64,000 bases of DNA from Polaromonas sp. JS666 (GCF_000013865.1 NC_007948.1:1178001-1242000), one strand, 5' to 3'; positions 35,372-45,224 are shown, numbered from the stretch's first letter. Notes: a model not told the origin generated them from the letters alone. Numbers and translations: made by a program.

Positions 35372-36286
35372 ATGAAATACAAGGACTATTACGCCGCGCT
35401 GGGTGTGCCACGGGACGCCGACACCGAACAGATCAAGAAGGCCTACCGCAAGCTGGCGCGCCAGCACCACCCGGACGTCTCCAAGGCGCCCGATACCGAA
35501 GCCCGGTTCAAGGAGGTGGCCGAGGCCTACGCGACGCTGAAGGACCCCGAGAAGCGCGCCGCGTACGACGAGCTCGGTCGCCGCCCGGCCGGTGAAGAGT
35601 TTGCGCCGCCACCGCAGTGGAGCCATGAGTACGCCTCGGACGGGCAGTCGTTCGAGGACATCGACCTGGCCGACCTGCTGGCCGCGCTGGGCCGCGGGCA
35701 CCGTGGTTCGCGGCACGGCCCGGTGCCCATGCATGGGCGCGACTATGAGACGGTCGTGCGCATCAGCCTGGAAGAGGCGCACCGGGGCACCCGGCTCAAC
35801 CTGGATCTGGCGCACGAGGCGGGCGGCTCGCGTACCCTGGAAGTCACCATTCCGCCGGGGGTGAGTGAAGGCCAGAAGCTGCGCTTGCGCGGCAAGGGTG
35901 GCAAGGGCAGCCATGGCGGCGCCGACGGCGATATCTATTTGCACATTACGCTGGTACCGCATCCGGTGTTTCGCGCCGACCACCACGACCTGTACTTCGA
36001 TCTGGCGCTTGCGCCGTGGGAGGCGGCGCTGGGCGCTGACGTGGAAGTGCCCACGCTGGACGAGCCGGTGATGCTCACGGTGCCGCCGGGCACGCGCTCG
36101 GGGCGCAAGCTGCGCCTGCGCGGGCGCGGCCTGGCCAACGGCCGCAGCGGGCGCGGTCATCTGTATGCCGTCACGCATGTTGACGTGCCCGCCACCCTGA
36201 CCGGGCGGGAGCGCGAGCTGTTCCAGGAACTGGCGCGCACCTCGCACTTCAACCCACGCCGTCGTGGTCAAGGAGAACCGACATGA
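35372..36286 (+). CDS. cbpA: CbpA-type DnaJ co-chaperone / curved-DNA-binding protein
   Basis: 304 residues: J-domain with HPD (QHHPDVSKAP), then a linker and two DnaJ C-terminal beta domains (GRDYETVVRISLEEAHRGT..., TIPPGVSEGQKLRLRGKG, TVPPGTRSGRKLRLRGRG). No zinc-finger domain and no Gly/Phe region, so it is CbpA rather than DnaJ. Partner of DnaK in protein refolding and, in E. coli, a curved-DNA binder. Stop overlaps the cbpM start (ATGA), confirming the cbpAM pair. Confidence 0.95.
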   Translation: MKYKDYYAALGVPRDADTEQIKKAYRKLARQHHPDVSKAPDTEARFKEVAEAYATLKDPEKRAAYDELGRRPAGEEFAPPPQWSHEYASDGQSFEDIDLADLLAALGRGHRGSRHGPVPMHGRDYETVVRISLEEAHRGTRLNLDLAHEAGGSRTLEVTIPPGVSEGQKLRLRGKGGKGSHGGADGDIYLHITLVPHPVFRADHHDLYFDLALAPWEAALGADVEVPTLDEPVMLTVPPGTRSGRKLRLRGRGLANGRSGRGHLYAVTHVDVPATLTGRERELFQELARTSHFNPRRRGQGEPT

Positions 36287-36633
36287 AACCACAGCCGCTT
36301 GAATACACCTGGCTGGACGCCCGCGAAACCGTGACCGTCTCCGACTTGTCCCGGGCCTGCGGTCTGAGCGCGGCCGAACTTGACGAACTGGTGGAATACG
36401 GCGCGCTGCAGCCGCTGGAGCAGCACCGGGCGGAGCGCCTCTTCAGCGCCGAATACGTCATGCCGCTGCGCAGCGTCGGCAGGCTGCGACTGGACTTCGA
36501 CCTGGACCTGTTTACCGTGGCGCTGCTCTTCGGTTACCTCAATCGCATTGAGGCGCTGGAGCGCCAGGTGCAGTCGCTGCAGGCCCAGTTGCCCGGGTAT
36601 GAGCTGTCCACCGGGGAGGGCGCAGACACATGA
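36283..36633 (+). CDS. cbpM: chaperone modulator CbpM
   Basis: 116-residue MerR-like protein, known to inhibit CbpA by binding its J-domain. Visible: helix-turn-helix-like VSDLSRACGLSAAELDELVEYGAL and a C-terminal helix LLFGYLNRIEALERQVQSLQAQL. Overlaps cbpA by 4 nt. Length and order are those of the family. Confidence 0.93.
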   Translation: MKPQPLEYTWLDARETVTVSDLSRACGLSAAELDELVEYGALQPLEQHRAERLFSAEYVMPLRSVGRLRLDFDLDLFTVALLFGYLNRIEALERQVQSLQAQLPGYELSTGEGADT

Positions 36634-36707
36634 GATTGAGCCGGGCCGGCCTGTCGCCACCCGGGGCTGTTGCTTGTTCACCTTGACTTTCACGATTGGA
36701 GTTAACC

Positions 36708-37181
36708 ATGTCATCTCTTCATCAAACCGTACTGGGCATCGCCCTGGCTGCAGCCGCCATGGGCTCCTGGGCCCAAACCGCCGCGGAACACGCGCAGCAT
36801 CACCCGATTGTTGTCGCGGCTGGCCAGCCTCCGGCCGGGCAGGCAGGTCCTGCCCCCGGGCCAGCCAGTGCCGATCGCATGGCCGCCATGGACCGCCAGA
36901 TGAAAGTCATGCGCGAGATGCGCGAAAAAATGGCCAACGCCAAGACGCCGGAAGAGCGCAATGCGCTGATGGCCGAGCACATGAAAACCATGCAGGATGG
37001 CATGGCGATGATGAACATGATGGGCGGCCCAGGCATGGGCCCCATGGGCGGCATGCAGGGCGGCAAACCCATGACGGGCACCATGAACGAGCGCCAGCAG
37101 ATGATGGAAAAGCGCATGGACATGATGCAGTCCATGATGCAGATGATGATGGATCGCCAGCCCCCACCGGCTACCAAATGA
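36708..37181 (+). CDS. periplasmic Met-rich protein, possible copper binder
   Basis: 157 residues: signal peptide MSSLHQTVLGIALAAAAMGSWAQ, a His-containing stretch (EHAQHHP), a charged helix (MDRQMKVMREMREKM), and a Met/Gly-rich tail (MMNMMGGPGMGPMGGMQGG ... MMQSMMQMMMDRQ) with over 30 methionines. Met-rich periplasmic segments typically bind Cu(I). It precedes small membrane proteins and a copper P-type ATPase about 2 kb downstream, which supports that role. GGAG at 36698 sets ATG 36708. Confidence 0.75.
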   Translation: MSSLHQTVLGIALAAAAMGSWAQTAAEHAQHHPIVVAAGQPPAGQAGPAPGPASADRMAAMDRQMKVMREMREKMANAKTPEERNALMAEHMKTMQDGMAMMNMMGGPGMGPMGGMQGGKPMTGTMNERQQMMEKRMDMMQSMMQMMMDRQPPPATK

Positions 37182-37191
37182 AGGCGCTCTC

Positions 37192-37470
37192 ATGATGAAC
37201 CCGACAACCCTGCCGCCCCTTCGCACGGGCATTGCGCTGGCCATCACCGTCGGGGTGTTTTATGCCCTGTGCGCACTGGCCTGGGCGCTGGCACCCGGCC
37301 CGTTCCTGGGGCTCATGAACAACCTGTTCCACGGCATGGACTTCAGCCCGCTGGTGCAACAGCGGCCATTCGCCTGGGCCGGATTCCTGGTGGTGCTTTT
37401 CGTGCTCGGCGCGTGGGCCCTGCTTGCCGGGGCATTCTTCGCCTGGGTGCTCAACCGCCTGACGCGTTGA
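37192..37470 (+). CDS. small membrane protein, DUF5676 family
   Basis: 92 residues with two transmembrane segments (TGIALAITVGVFYALCALAWAL and AGFLVVLFVLGAWALLAGAFFAWVL). Matches the DUF5676 pattern as I remember it, a family often found near copper and DUF2933 genes. Begins 10 nt after the Met-rich protein gene. No catalytic motif; function unknown. Confidence 0.75.
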   Translation: MMNPTTLPPLRTGIALAITVGVFYALCALAWALAPGPFLGLMNNLFHGMDFSPLVQQRPFAWAGFLVVLFVLGAWALLAGAFFAWVLNRLTR

Positions 37471-37495
37471 TCGCCTTGCATTTCCGGAGAAACAA

Positions 37496-37786
37496 ATGAA
37501 CCACGACCAGAACCTTGACCGGCATGACGTTGAGCCCGGGGGCTTCTGGCGTTCGCGCTACGCCCTCGGCCTGCTCGTGCTGGGCGCCATTGCCGCGTAT
37601 TTCCTGCTCAGAGAACACCGTGCCCACGTGTTCGGGGCGCTGCCGTATTTGCTGCTGCTGGCCTGCCCGCTGATGCACCTCTTCATGCATCACGGGCATG
37701 GCCATCACCATGGCGATCACCGGCCCGGAGCCGGGCCGGGAAGGCCAGGCCGGCCGGATCAGCCAGACCCGGGAGAACCATCATGA
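37496..37786 (+). CDS. small membrane protein, DUF2933 family
   Basis: 96 residues: FWRSRYALGLLVLGAIAAYFLLREHRAHVFGALPYLLLLACPLMHLFMH is a typical DUF2933 core with two membrane segments, followed by a His-rich HHGHGHHHGDH cluster that could bind metal. Good AGGAG-like site before ATG 37496. Stop overlaps the next gene by 4 nt. Commonly accompanies copper-resistance genes; role unknown. Confidence 0.8.
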   Translation: MNHDQNLDRHDVEPGGFWRSRYALGLLVLGAIAAYFLLREHRAHVFGALPYLLLLACPLMHLFMHHGHGHHHGDHRPGAGPGRPGRPDQPDPGEPS

Positions 37787-38433
37787 GCCACGATCAACCG
37801 GCCTACGGGCTGTGGCTGCTGGTCATCCTCAACTCGGCCGTCTTCATCCTGTTTGCCTTCAGCTTCTTCAAGCCGGCCACGGCGCGCGACTGGCGAAGCT
37901 TCGGGGCATTCTCCGCCTTCATCGTGGCCCTGTTTGTCGAGATGTACGGATTCCCGCTGACCCTTTACTTGCTGTCGGGGTGGCTCCAGACCCGGTATCC
38001 GGGGCTGGACATCCTGTCCCATGACACCGGTCACCTGTGGTCGACGCTGCTGGGCGCCAAAGGTGATCCGCACTTCGGACCGCTGCACATCGCCAGCTAT
38101 GTCTTCCTCGGCGGCGGCTTCTGGCTGCTGTCCAGCGCGTGGAACGTGCTCTACCACGCCCAGCGTAGCGGCGCACTGGCGACCACCGGCCCGTACGCGC
38201 GGATCCGACATCCACAGTACCTTGCCTTTGTGTTGATCATGCTGGGCTTTCTGTTTCAGTGGCCTACCGTGCTCACGCTGGTGATGTTTCCGATTCTGCT
38301 CGCCATGTACGGGCGTCTGGCGATCACTGAAGAAGCGGAAATGCGTGCGCAATTCGGCGACGCCTATGAACGCTACGCCCGGCGCACACCCCGGTTCCTC
38401 CCCCGCTGGGGTCATGTTTCAAGCGCAGGCTAG
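37783..38433 (+). CDS. isoprenylcysteine carboxyl methyltransferase-like membrane protein
   Basis: 216 residues, about five membrane segments. C-terminal SAM-site motif TTGPYARIRHPQYLAF and EEAEMRAQFGDAYERYARRTPRFLP are characteristic of the ICMT/phospholipid-methyltransferase family in bacteria. Bacterial substrates are mostly unknown. Overlaps the DUF2933 gene (ATGA) and so belongs to the same membrane-protein cluster next to the copper ATPase. Confidence 0.85.
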   Translation: MSHDQPAYGLWLLVILNSAVFILFAFSFFKPATARDWRSFGAFSAFIVALFVEMYGFPLTLYLLSGWLQTRYPGLDILSHDTGHLWSTLLGAKGDPHFGPLHIASYVFLGGGFWLLSSAWNVLYHAQRSGALATTGPYARIRHPQYLAFVLIMLGFLFQWPTVLTLVMFPILLAMYGRLAITEEAEMRAQFGDAYERYARRTPRFLPRWGHVSSAG

Positions 38434-38456
38434 CCTGTGGCAACCAAAGGATCCCT

Positions 38457-38696
38457 ATGTCTTACGTCCCTTACGGCTACATGATGGGCATGCACGCCCT
38501 GTGGTGGTTTTTCTGGATTGCGGCGGTGATTGCCGTGGTGATCGCCCTGGTCTTCCGGGATCGGGGGAGCCCCCCCGGATACCGGGAGCCACCGCGTGAG
38601 ACGCCCCACGAGGTGTTGCGCCGCCGCCTGGCGAACGGCGAAATCAGCGCGGAGGAATACGAAAAACGCAAGGTGATTCTGGATCAGGATAGCTAG
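38457..38696 (+). CDS. SHOCT-domain small membrane protein
   Basis: 79 residues: one N-terminal membrane segment (ALWWFFWIAAVIAVVIALVF) and a C-terminal SHOCT motif (EVLRRRLANGEISAEEYEKRKVIL), a short oligomerisation module. Its TAG stop lies in the CTAG at which the inverted-repeat element 38693-38858 is inserted; the element begins immediately after the stop, so the protein end is preserved. Confidence 0.85.
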   Translation: MSYVPYGYMMGMHALWWFFWIAAVIAVVIALVFRDRGSPPGYREPPRETPHEVLRRRLANGEISAEEYEKRKVILDQDS

Positions 38697-38858
38697 TACT
38701 CCGACCCAGAAATATCGAAACATGAAAGCGCGCCTTCGAACCCATGCCGTCGTTGCAAATCCTCGCCATAGCTACGGCTATGTCTGCGGTTTGCGCCTAG
38801 GCCTGGGCTCGAATCCATCACTTTCATTTTGTTCCGATACCTCTGCGTCGAAGTACCA
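38693..38858. mobile_element. MITE-like inverted-repeat element A, copy 1
   Basis: About 158 bp between CTAG (38693-38696) and CCAG (38855-38858, a diverged duplicate). Ends are imperfect inverted repeats: left TACTCCGACCCAGAAATATC, right (reverse complement) TACTTCGACGCAGAGGTATC. An inner inverted repeat CCATAGC/GCTATG sits in the centre. Nearly identical to 63369-63534 in the same orientation. Non-coding; no transposase. Confidence 0.8.
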
Positions 38859-38895
38859 GCAGGCAATGCCGTGAATTTCAGGCTCAGGCATAGAC

Positions 38896-41286
38896 ATGAA
38901 CCCTCACACGCCATCCTTACGTTCGCCAGAACCCATGCAGCCTGAAACGGCAGACAGCGGGCACCCCGTCATGCCCCATGCGCATGGCGCTGGGGCCGCT
39001 GAATCAACGTCCCTGAAAGACCCGGTTTGCGGCATGCCTGTTACCGAACGGTCCGCGCATTGGCACGAGCATGAAGGCCGGCGCTATTACTTCTGCAGCG
39101 CGCATTGCAAGAACAAGTTCGGTGCAGACCCGGGGCGATTCGTCACCCCGGAGCCGGCGCTTGCGCCAGAGTCGGCAGCGCCCGCCGGCACGATTTACAC
39201 CTGCCCGATGCATTCGGAGATACGCCAGGACCATCCCGGCAATTGCCCCAAGTGCGGCATGACGCTCGAACCCCTGCTGCCCGAGCTCGAAGATGGCGAG
39301 AATGCGGAGCTGGTCGATTTCCAGCGGCGCTTCTGGTGGACGCTGCCGCTGACCGGGGTCGTGACGCTGATGGCGATGTTTGGCCACAGGCTGAACTGGT
39401 TTGACATGGCTACGCAAAGCTGGCTCGAGTTGGTCCTGTCCCTGCCTATCGTGCTGTGGGCCGGCTGGCCGTTCTTCCAGCGTGGCTGGCAGTCGGTGGT
39501 GAATCGCAGCCCCAACATGTGGACGTTGATCGGCCTGGGCACCGGTGCCGCCTTCGTCTACAGCGTGGTCGCGACCGTCGCACCCCAGGTGTTTCCGGCC
39601 TCGTTCGTGTCCATGGGGCGGGTCGCCGTGTATTTTGAAGCGGCTGCCGTGATCATCTCGCTGACGTTGCTGGGCCAGGTGCTGGAGCTCAAGGCCCGCT
39701 CGCAAACCTCGGCCGCGATCAGGTCCCTGCTCGGGCTGGCACCCAAGACCGCCCGGCGCATCCGGGCCGACGGGAGCGAGGAGGATGTGCCTTTGAATCA
39801 CGTCCATGTGGGCGACATGTTGCGCGTTCGACCCGGCGAGAAAGTGCCTGTCGATGGCGTGGTGGTCGAAGGCGGCAGTTCGGTGGACGAGTCGATGCTT
39901 ACCGGCGAGCCGATGCCGGTCACCAAGCGTGTCGGTGACAAGGTCATCGGCGCAACGCTCAACACCAGTGGGGCCATGGTGATGCGGTCTGAGCGGGTGG
40001 GCGCGGCCACCATGCTGGCGCAAATCGTCCAGCTGGTCGCGCAGGCCCAGCGCTCAAAAGCCCCGATGCAGCGCATGGCCGACGTGGTGGCCGGCTATTT
40101 TGTGGTCTCCGTGGTGGCGGTTGCACTGCTGACGTTCTTCGGCTGGGGGCTGTTCGGGCCCGAGCCGCGCTGGGTCTTCGGCCTGATCAACGCCGTCGCG
40201 GTGTTGATCATCGCCTGTCCGTGCGCCCTGGGTCTGGCCACGCCGATGTCCATCATGGTGGCCACGGGTCTTGGCGCGACGCGGGGCGTGCTGTTCCGCG
40301 ATGCGGCGGCCATCGAGAACCTGCGCAAGATCGACACGCTCATCATCGACAAGACCGGCACCCTGACCGAGGGACGCCCGCGGTTCGACCGCGCCATTCC
40401 GGCCCCAGGGTTTGAAGCCGACGAGGTGTTGCGCCTCGCGGCGAGCCTGGATCAGGGCAGCGAGCACCCGCTGGCGGACGCCATCGTGGCTGCGGCCCGC
40501 GAGCGTGGCATGACGTTGGACAAGGTGGAAAACTTTGAATCCGGCTCCGGCATCGGCGTGCGCGGACAGGTGGCAGGGCATCAACTGGCGCTCGGCAATA
40601 CCACCCTGATGCAGCAGATGGGCATCCCGGTTGATAGCCTGATGCCGCAGGCCGAGGCCCTGCGGGCAGAAGGCGCCAGCGTGATGCACTTGGCCGCCGA
40701 TGGACGCCTGATCGGTCTGCTGGCTGTTTCCGATCCGATCAAGTCCAGCACGCCCGAGGCGCTGGCAACGCTGAAAGCGGCCGGCCTGCGTATCGTGATG
40801 GCGACCGGCGACGGCCTGACCACGGCCAAATCTGTCGGCGCGCGCCTGGGTATTGACGAGGTGCATGGCGAGGTCAAGCCGGCCGACAAATTGCGGCTGG
40901 TCGAGCGCCTGCAGAAGGAAGGCCGCGTGGTGGCGATGGCCGGGGACGGCATCAACGATGCGCCCGCGCTGGCCCAGGCGGATGTCGGTGTGGCCATGGG
41001 CACCGGCACCGACGTGGCGATGAACAGCGCGCAGGTCACGCTGGTCAAGGGTGATTTGCGCGGGATCGCCATCGCGCGTTCGCTGTCGGAAGCCACGGTG
41101 GGCAACATGAAGCAGAACCTGATGTTCGCCTTCCTGTACAACGCGGCGGGCATTCCCATCGCTGCCGGTGTGCTGTACCCGCTGACCGGCTGGCTGCTGT
41201 CGCCGATGATCGCCGCGCTGGCCATGAGCTTCAGCTCGGTGTCGGTGATCGGCAACGCGCTGCGCCTGCGGCGGAGCCGGTTGTGA
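38896..41286 (+). CDS. copA: copper-translocating P1B-type ATPase with YHS and heavy-metal-binding domains
   Basis: 796 residues. N-terminal YHS domain ([10 protein letters not shown]...[12 protein letters not shown], about 42-77), then a Cys/Met heavy-metal-binding domain ([26 protein letters not shown]), then eight membrane segments. TGEP actuator loop, CPC at 441-443 in the sixth helix, phosphorylation D485 in [11 protein letters not shown] motif (SEHPLADA) and [10 protein letters not shown] are intact. CPC with this N-terminal architecture indicates Cu(I)/Ag(I) export. No classical GMxCxxC domain is present. Downstream SRPBCC gene overlaps by 4 nt. Located next to the Met-rich/DUF5676/DUF2933 cluster. 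Confidence 0.95.
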   Translation: MNPHTPSLRSPEPMQPETADSGHPVMPHAHGAGAAESTSLKDPVCGMPVTERSAHWHEHEGRRYYFCSAHCKNKFGADPGRFVTPEPALAPESAAPAGTIYTCPMHSEIRQDHPGNCPKCGMTLEPLLPELEDGENAELVDFQRRFWWTLPLTGVVTLMAMFGHRLNWFDMATQSWLELVLSLPIVLWAGWPFFQRGWQSVVNRSPNMWTLIGLGTGAAFVYSVVATVAPQVFPASFVSMGRVAVYFEAAAVIISLTLLGQVLELKARSQTSAAIRSLLGLAPKTARRIRADGSEEDVPLNHVHVGDMLRVRPGEKVPVDGVVVEGGSSVDESMLTGEPMPVTKRVGDKVIGATLNTSGAMVMRSERVGAATMLAQIVQLVAQAQRSKAPMQRMADVVAGYFVVSVVAVALLTFFGWGLFGPEPRWVFGLINAVAVLIIACPCALGLATPMSIMVATGLGATRGVLFRDAAAIENLRKIDTLIIDKTGTLTEGRPRFDRAIPAPGFEADEVLRLAASLDQGSEHPLADAIVAAARERGMTLDKVENFESGSGIGVRGQVAGHQLALGNTTLMQQMGIPVDSLMPQAEALRAEGASVMHLAADGRLIGLLAVSDPIKSSTPEALATLKAAGLRIVMATGDGLTTAKSVGARLGIDEVHGEVKPADKLRLVERLQKEGRVVAMAGDGINDAPALAQADVGVAMGTGTDVAMNSAQVTLVKGDLRGIAIARSLSEATVGNMKQNLMFAFLYNAAGIPIAAGVLYPLTGWLLSPMIAALAMSFSSVSVIGNALRLRRSRL

Positions 41287-41771
41287 GTCCACGTTTTCAG
41301 TTCCATCGGGAGGCAACAGCCGGTATTGCGGCCAGCCCCCAGGACCTGTTTGCCTTTCTGGATGATCACAGGCGGCTGGCGGCGCACATGGAAAAGCCGT
41401 CGCTGATGATGGCTGGCGCAATCATGAAAATCACGACCGACAGTCAGCAGGGCCAGGCCGTCGGCTCATGGATACGCATGGAAGGACGGGTCTTGGGCAT
41501 TGCGCTAAGCGTTGAAGAGGTGGTGAGAGACTACAAACCCCCTGTCCTGAAAACCTGGGAAACCCGGGGCGAACCGCACTTGCTGCTGATCGGCCCGTAC
41601 CGGATGGGTTTTGAACTGGCGCCCAGGGAAGGGAAGACCCAGCTGCGCGTCTGGATCGACTACAACCTTCCGTCCGGTTTGCCCGGACGCTGGCTCGGCA
41701 GACTGCTGGGCACTGTTTACGCGGACTGGTGCGTGACGCGCATGGTCAGGGATCCGGCGAATGTTTTTTGA
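41283..41771 (+). CDS. SRPBCC (START-like) family protein
   Basis: 162 residues with the SRPBCC pattern: N-terminal [26 protein letters not shown], middle [25 protein letters not shown], and a long C-terminal helix [23 protein letters not shown]. These fold around hydrophobic ligands; no enzyme motif is seen. GTG start at 41283 overlaps the copA stop (GTGA), so it is translated with copA. Role in the copper context unknown. Confidence 0.8.
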   Translation: MSPRFQFHREATAGIAASPQDLFAFLDDHRRLAAHMEKPSLMMAGAIMKITTDSQQGQAVGSWIRMEGRVLGIALSVEEVVRDYKPPVLKTWETRGEPHLLLIGPYRMGFELAPREGKTQLRVWIDYNLPSGLPGRWLGRLLGTVYADWCVTRMVRDPANVF

Positions 41772-41844
41772 GGAACGGCGCAGGACTGCAGGGGCTGTGC
41801 CGCGCAGAGTATCGGTGTTGGTTTGGTCTTAACCAGGGGAGATC

Positions 41845-42891
41845 ATGGTCGCAAGAAAGAATCTGTGGTGGTTGGCGGTGCTGCAGGCCGGGCTGCTGGT
41901 TTGGGCGAGCGCTGCGCCGGCCGCCGACAAGGTGTATGTGGCGAACGAGCGGGCTGACACGATCAGTGTGCTGGATGCCGCGTCGTTCAGGGTGGTGGCA
42001 AGCGTGCGCGTTGGCAGGATGCCGCATAACGTGCAGGTGTCGCCCGATGGCCAGACCGTTTGGGTGACCAACAATGGCGAACCCGGCCGGGCGGCCGACG
42101 CCCCGGCGCACCAGGGCATGGACCCGGGCGCACACGATGCGATGGTGAAGGCCGGGGCCGTCTGGGCCATAGACACGCGCAGCGATACGGTCGTTGCGAA
42201 GGTGCCGGTGGGCCTGCACCCGGCCCACGTCGTGCTGACGCCGGACGGCCGCTTCGCCTATGTGACCAACGGGGGCGACAACACGGTGAGTGTGGTGGAT
42301 ACCGCGGCGCGGCGGGTGGTGGAGACGATTCCGGTGGGCGAGTATCCGCACGGTATTCGAATCAGCCCGGATGGCAGTCAGGCCTACGTTGCCAACCTGA
42401 AGGACGGAACGGTGTCGGTGATTGATACCACCAGCAAGTTGGAGATGCTGAGAATTCCGGTAGGCAAGGGTCCGGCCCAGGTCGGTTTCACGCCGGACGG
42501 TCGTCTCGCCTTCGTCTCGCTGTCGGAAGAAAATGCGGTCGCCGTCATCGACCCGGTCGCGCGCAAGGTCACCCGCAAGATAGTGGTGGGTGCGGTTCCC
42601 ATTCAGCTCTACGCGACGCCGGACTCCCGCACGTTGCTGGTGGCCAATCAGGGCACGCGCCAGAAGCCCGGCAAGACCCTCAGCATGATCGACCTCCAGA
42701 GCCTGACCGTCGCGAAGACCGTCGAGACCGGCGCCGGCGCCCATGGCGTGGTGATAGACCGTGACGGCCGCTATGCCTACGTCACGAATACCTGGGCCAA
42801 TTCAGTGTCCGTGCTTGACGTGAAGGACCGCAAGGTCGTTGCAACGGTTCGCGTGGGCAAGGGGCCCAACGGGATCAGCGTGGCGCCCTGA
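41845..42891 (+). CDS. secreted YVTN-family beta-propeller protein
   Basis: 348 residues: signal peptide (WLAVLQAGLLVWASAAPAADK), then about six to seven ~42-residue blades with the repeat pattern (A/V)YVTN...NTVSVVDTAARRVVETIPVG..P.G...SPDG. These propellers resemble surface-layer and cytochrome cd1/PQQ-associated propellers and usually mediate binding rather than catalysis. GGGGAGATC precedes ATG 41845. No clear partner gene. Confidence 0.88.
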   Translation: MVARKNLWWLAVLQAGLLVWASAAPAADKVYVANERADTISVLDAASFRVVASVRVGRMPHNVQVSPDGQTVWVTNNGEPGRAADAPAHQGMDPGAHDAMVKAGAVWAIDTRSDTVVAKVPVGLHPAHVVLTPDGRFAYVTNGGDNTVSVVDTAARRVVETIPVGEYPHGIRISPDGSQAYVANLKDGTVSVIDTTSKLEMLRIPVGKGPAQVGFTPDGRLAFVSLSEENAVAVIDPVARKVTRKIVVGAVPIQLYATPDSRTLLVANQGTRQKPGKTLSMIDLQSLTVAKTVETGAGAHGVVIDRDGRYAYVTNTWANSVSVLDVKDRKVVATVRVGKGPNGISVAP

Positions 42892-42940
42892 GGCCCTGAG
42901 GCCCTGACGCCTGTCTCCGCGCCGTGGACGCTGGCGTGGC

Positions 42941-42954
42941 TTGATGCATGTCAA
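42941..42954. promoter_or_regulatory. FNR-type box
   Basis: TTGATGCATGTCAA, 57 nt upstream of the start at 43011; 9 of 10 consensus positions. Confidence 0.6.
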
Positions 42955-43010
42955 GCCGGCTGGCGCCCGGCGTCTTTAGTATCAGATCATTCATGAACAA
43001 GGGGATCAAC

Positions 43011-43466
43011 ATGGCAACCAACACGGCAATCGCCTCTTTGGCATGGCGTCGCCTTCCCGCGAAGAAGCTGCTCGTCCTGCTGCTTTTGCTGCCCCTGATG
43101 GCGGCGACGTTCAGCGTGCATGCGCAGGATGGTGCGCAGGCCGCCACCCAGACATCGGTCCAGCAAGGTGTGACGGTGAAGGTCACCCCCAGGGTGGTCG
43201 GCGCCGATAACGCGCGCTGGCAATTCGCCGTCGTGCTCGACACCCACAGCAGCGACCTCAATGATGACCTCGTGAACACCGCAACGCTGGTCACAGCCGA
43301 TGGCCGGGAGATCAGGCCGCTGGCCTGGACTGGCGCGGCCCCCGGCGGACATCATCGTGAGGGCCTGCTCGAGTTCGCCATGACCGCGCCCTGGCCCAAT
43401 GCGATCGAGCTGAAGCTGGCGCGCCAGGGCGAAGCTGCGCCACGCGTTTTCCGCTGGCAATTTTGA
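43011..43466 (+). CDS. exported protein of unknown function
   Basis: 151 residues. N terminus WRRLPAKKLLVLLLLLPLMAATFSVHAQ is a signal peptide with a basic n-region and a long hydrophobic core. The mature part (VTVKVTPRVVGADNARWQFAVVLDTHSSDLNDDL ... DGREIRPLAWTGAAPGGHHREGLLEF) looks like an immunoglobulin-like beta sandwich; no family is certain. ATG 43011 has AAGGGG upstream; in-frame ATG 42993 is an alternative. An FNR box suggests expression at low oxygen. Confidence 0.75.
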   Translation: MATNTAIASLAWRRLPAKKLLVLLLLLPLMAATFSVHAQDGAQAATQTSVQQGVTVKVTPRVVGADNARWQFAVVLDTHSSDLNDDLVNTATLVTADGREIRPLAWTGAAPGGHHREGLLEFAMTAPWPNAIELKLARQGEAAPRVFRWQF

Positions 43467-43478
43467 ACCCCGGCTCGC

Positions 43479-44780
43479 TTACCCCAGCGTCATGAGGGCT
43501 GCGGCCACCGAGCCGGCAGCAATCGACAGGCCATAACCGGCGGCGACAGGGCGACCGAGCGGCATCCCGCCGATCACCGCGGCAATGCAGGCCTTCGCCA
43601 CCATGTTGGCCGCGGTCGCGAGGCCCACGGCGACCACGGTGGTGGTCACTGCCAGGCTGCCTGCCGCCTGCATTTTCATCACGCTGATGATGATGGCGTC
43701 GACATCGGCCAGCCCCGACAGTGTGGCCAGCGCATACAGGCCGGGGTTGCCCAGCCACGCCTGGCTGGCCTGGGTCAGGACCGCCATCAGGCCGAGAAAC
43801 GCGCCGAAGCCGAGCGCTGTGCTCAGGCCGAAGGGCGCGATAGGATCGCCCTCCGACGCGACAGCGCCAGACGTGCCGCGCTTTCGCTGCCACGCGGCCA
43901 GGCCGAGAAGGGCGGCGCCTGCAGCCACCATGGGAACCCCGAGCGGCCGCCCGAGCGCAGGCTGAAGCGTGAACACGATCACCGTCATGCGCAGGAACAT
44001 CATGCCGCAGGCGGCCAAAGTGCCGGCCGCCGCGGCATCGGTGAGCGCCGGTTCCGCCCGGGCACGCCGGGCGAGCATGAGCGTGGCTGCGGTCGAGGAG
44101 GCCAGGCCCCCGAGCAAGCCGGTCCAGAAGATGCCGCGCTGGGGGCCGGTGAACCGCATGGCGACATGGCCGCACAGGGACATGCCGGCAATCAGGACCA
44201 CCGCCCACCACAGACGATAAGGGTTCAGCGCGGCATAGGGGCCGTAGCCGGCGTCCGGCAGCAGCGGCAGGATGACGACCGACAGCACGAGCAGCTGCAG
44301 CGCCGCGCTGAGTTCGCTGTGTTCCATGAGTCGCAGCCAGCGGTGCAGCGTGGGCTTGAGATCGAGCAGCACCGCGATGACGACTGCCGTGCCGACCGCG
44401 ATGGCGGGATGGCCTGTGCCGGCCAGCGCACCGAGCGAGTACGTCAGCAGCGCGGCGATGGCGGTGGTTGCGCTCAGGCTGCCATGGGCACGAACGTTCT
44501 CGCGATAGGACACTGCCCCCAGGAGGGACAGGCCGGCGAGCCCCATGGCCAATGGCCACGGGCCCAGGGTCTCGCTCAGGACGCCGAGCACGCCACCCAG
44601 CAGGCCAAACAGCGAGAACGTCCGCAGTCCCGCAACGCGGCTGCCTTCGGCGCGCTCGCGCTCGCGCCAGCCGCGCTCAAGGCCGACCACAGCGCCGGCG
44701 GCCAGTGCCGCGGCCAGCGCTGACACGGTGGACGTGATGGAGGCGGAAAAAAGTTCCAGGGGAAGGATCCCGTTGGTCAT
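43479..44780 (-). CDS. MgtC/SapB-like membrane protein with DUF4010
   Basis: 433 residues, about twelve membrane segments. N-terminal MgtC/SapB-like domain (GAVVGLERGWRERERAEGSRVAGLRTFSLFGLLGG) and C-terminal DUF4010 (GLSTALGFGAFLGLMAVLTQ ... GLADVDAIIISVMK). Family function is unclear; MgtC proteins modulate transport and virulence. ATG 44780 chosen; the longer frame starts at TTG 44834 with no ribosome site. Convergent with the exported-protein gene. Confidence 0.88.
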   Translation of the reverse strand: MTNGILPLELFSASITSTVSALAAALAAGAVVGLERGWRERERAEGSRVAGLRTFSLFGLLGGVLGVLSETLGPWPLAMGLAGLSLLGAVSYRENVRAHGSLSATTAIAALLTYSLGALAGTGHPAIAVGTAVVIAVLLDLKPTLHRWLRLMEHSELSAALQLLVLSVVILPLLPDAGYGPYAALNPYRLWWAVVLIAGMSLCGHVAMRFTGPQRGIFWTGLLGGLASSTAATLMLARRARAEPALTDAAAAGTLAACGMMFLRMTVIVFTLQPALGRPLGVPMVAAGAALLGLAAWQRKRGTSGAVASEGDPIAPFGLSTALGFGAFLGLMAVLTQASQAWLGNPGLYALATLSGLADVDAIIISVMKMQAAGSLAVTTTVVAVGLATAANMVAKACIAAVIGGMPLGRPVAAGYGLSIAAGSVAAALMTLG

Positions 44781-45050
44781 TGTGGAAACGGTATTGTCAG
44801 TCAAATTGCGCAAATCAGACCTGATCCGGGGCAATCGGCAGCCCTTGGTGTGCCCACGAACGCGCCATGGTGGCGTTCATCAACCGGGGGGTCTCAGCAG
44901 GCGCGCCGCCAGCAATGCTCGCCTGCCTGCCGCCGATGCGCCAACGCGCCGGTGGACGTCATGGAGGCGAGAGAAGCATCCCGCACGCGGCGCGGAGATT
45001 CAGACCATCATGGACGGCCCGCACGCAGCGGGACGAGACGCAGCCCGTGC

Positions 45051-45224
45051 ATGGCCAACGACAGCTACGCCACCCAGGTGCACGCTGACCAGGTGCAACA
45101 CCTCGATCTTGCGCTCGACCAGTTCGAGCAGTTCGAGCAGTTTTGCACCGTCACCCAGAGCGTGGGACAGGGGATTTCCATCGAGGTGGCGGTGCATGAC
45201 GTGACCGACGTCCAGTTGAAATGA
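45051..45224 (+). pseudogene. short OsmC-like C-terminal remnant
   Basis: 57 codons from ATG 45051. The stretch HLDLALDQFEQFEQFCTVTQSVGQGISIEVAVHD recalls the Cys-containing helix and C-terminal strand of OsmC/Ohr-type proteins, but the N-terminal half is missing; the upstream frame to 44850 is Arg-rich and unlike the family. No ribosome-binding site. Probably decayed, or a short orphan gene. Weak call. Confidence 0.4.
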
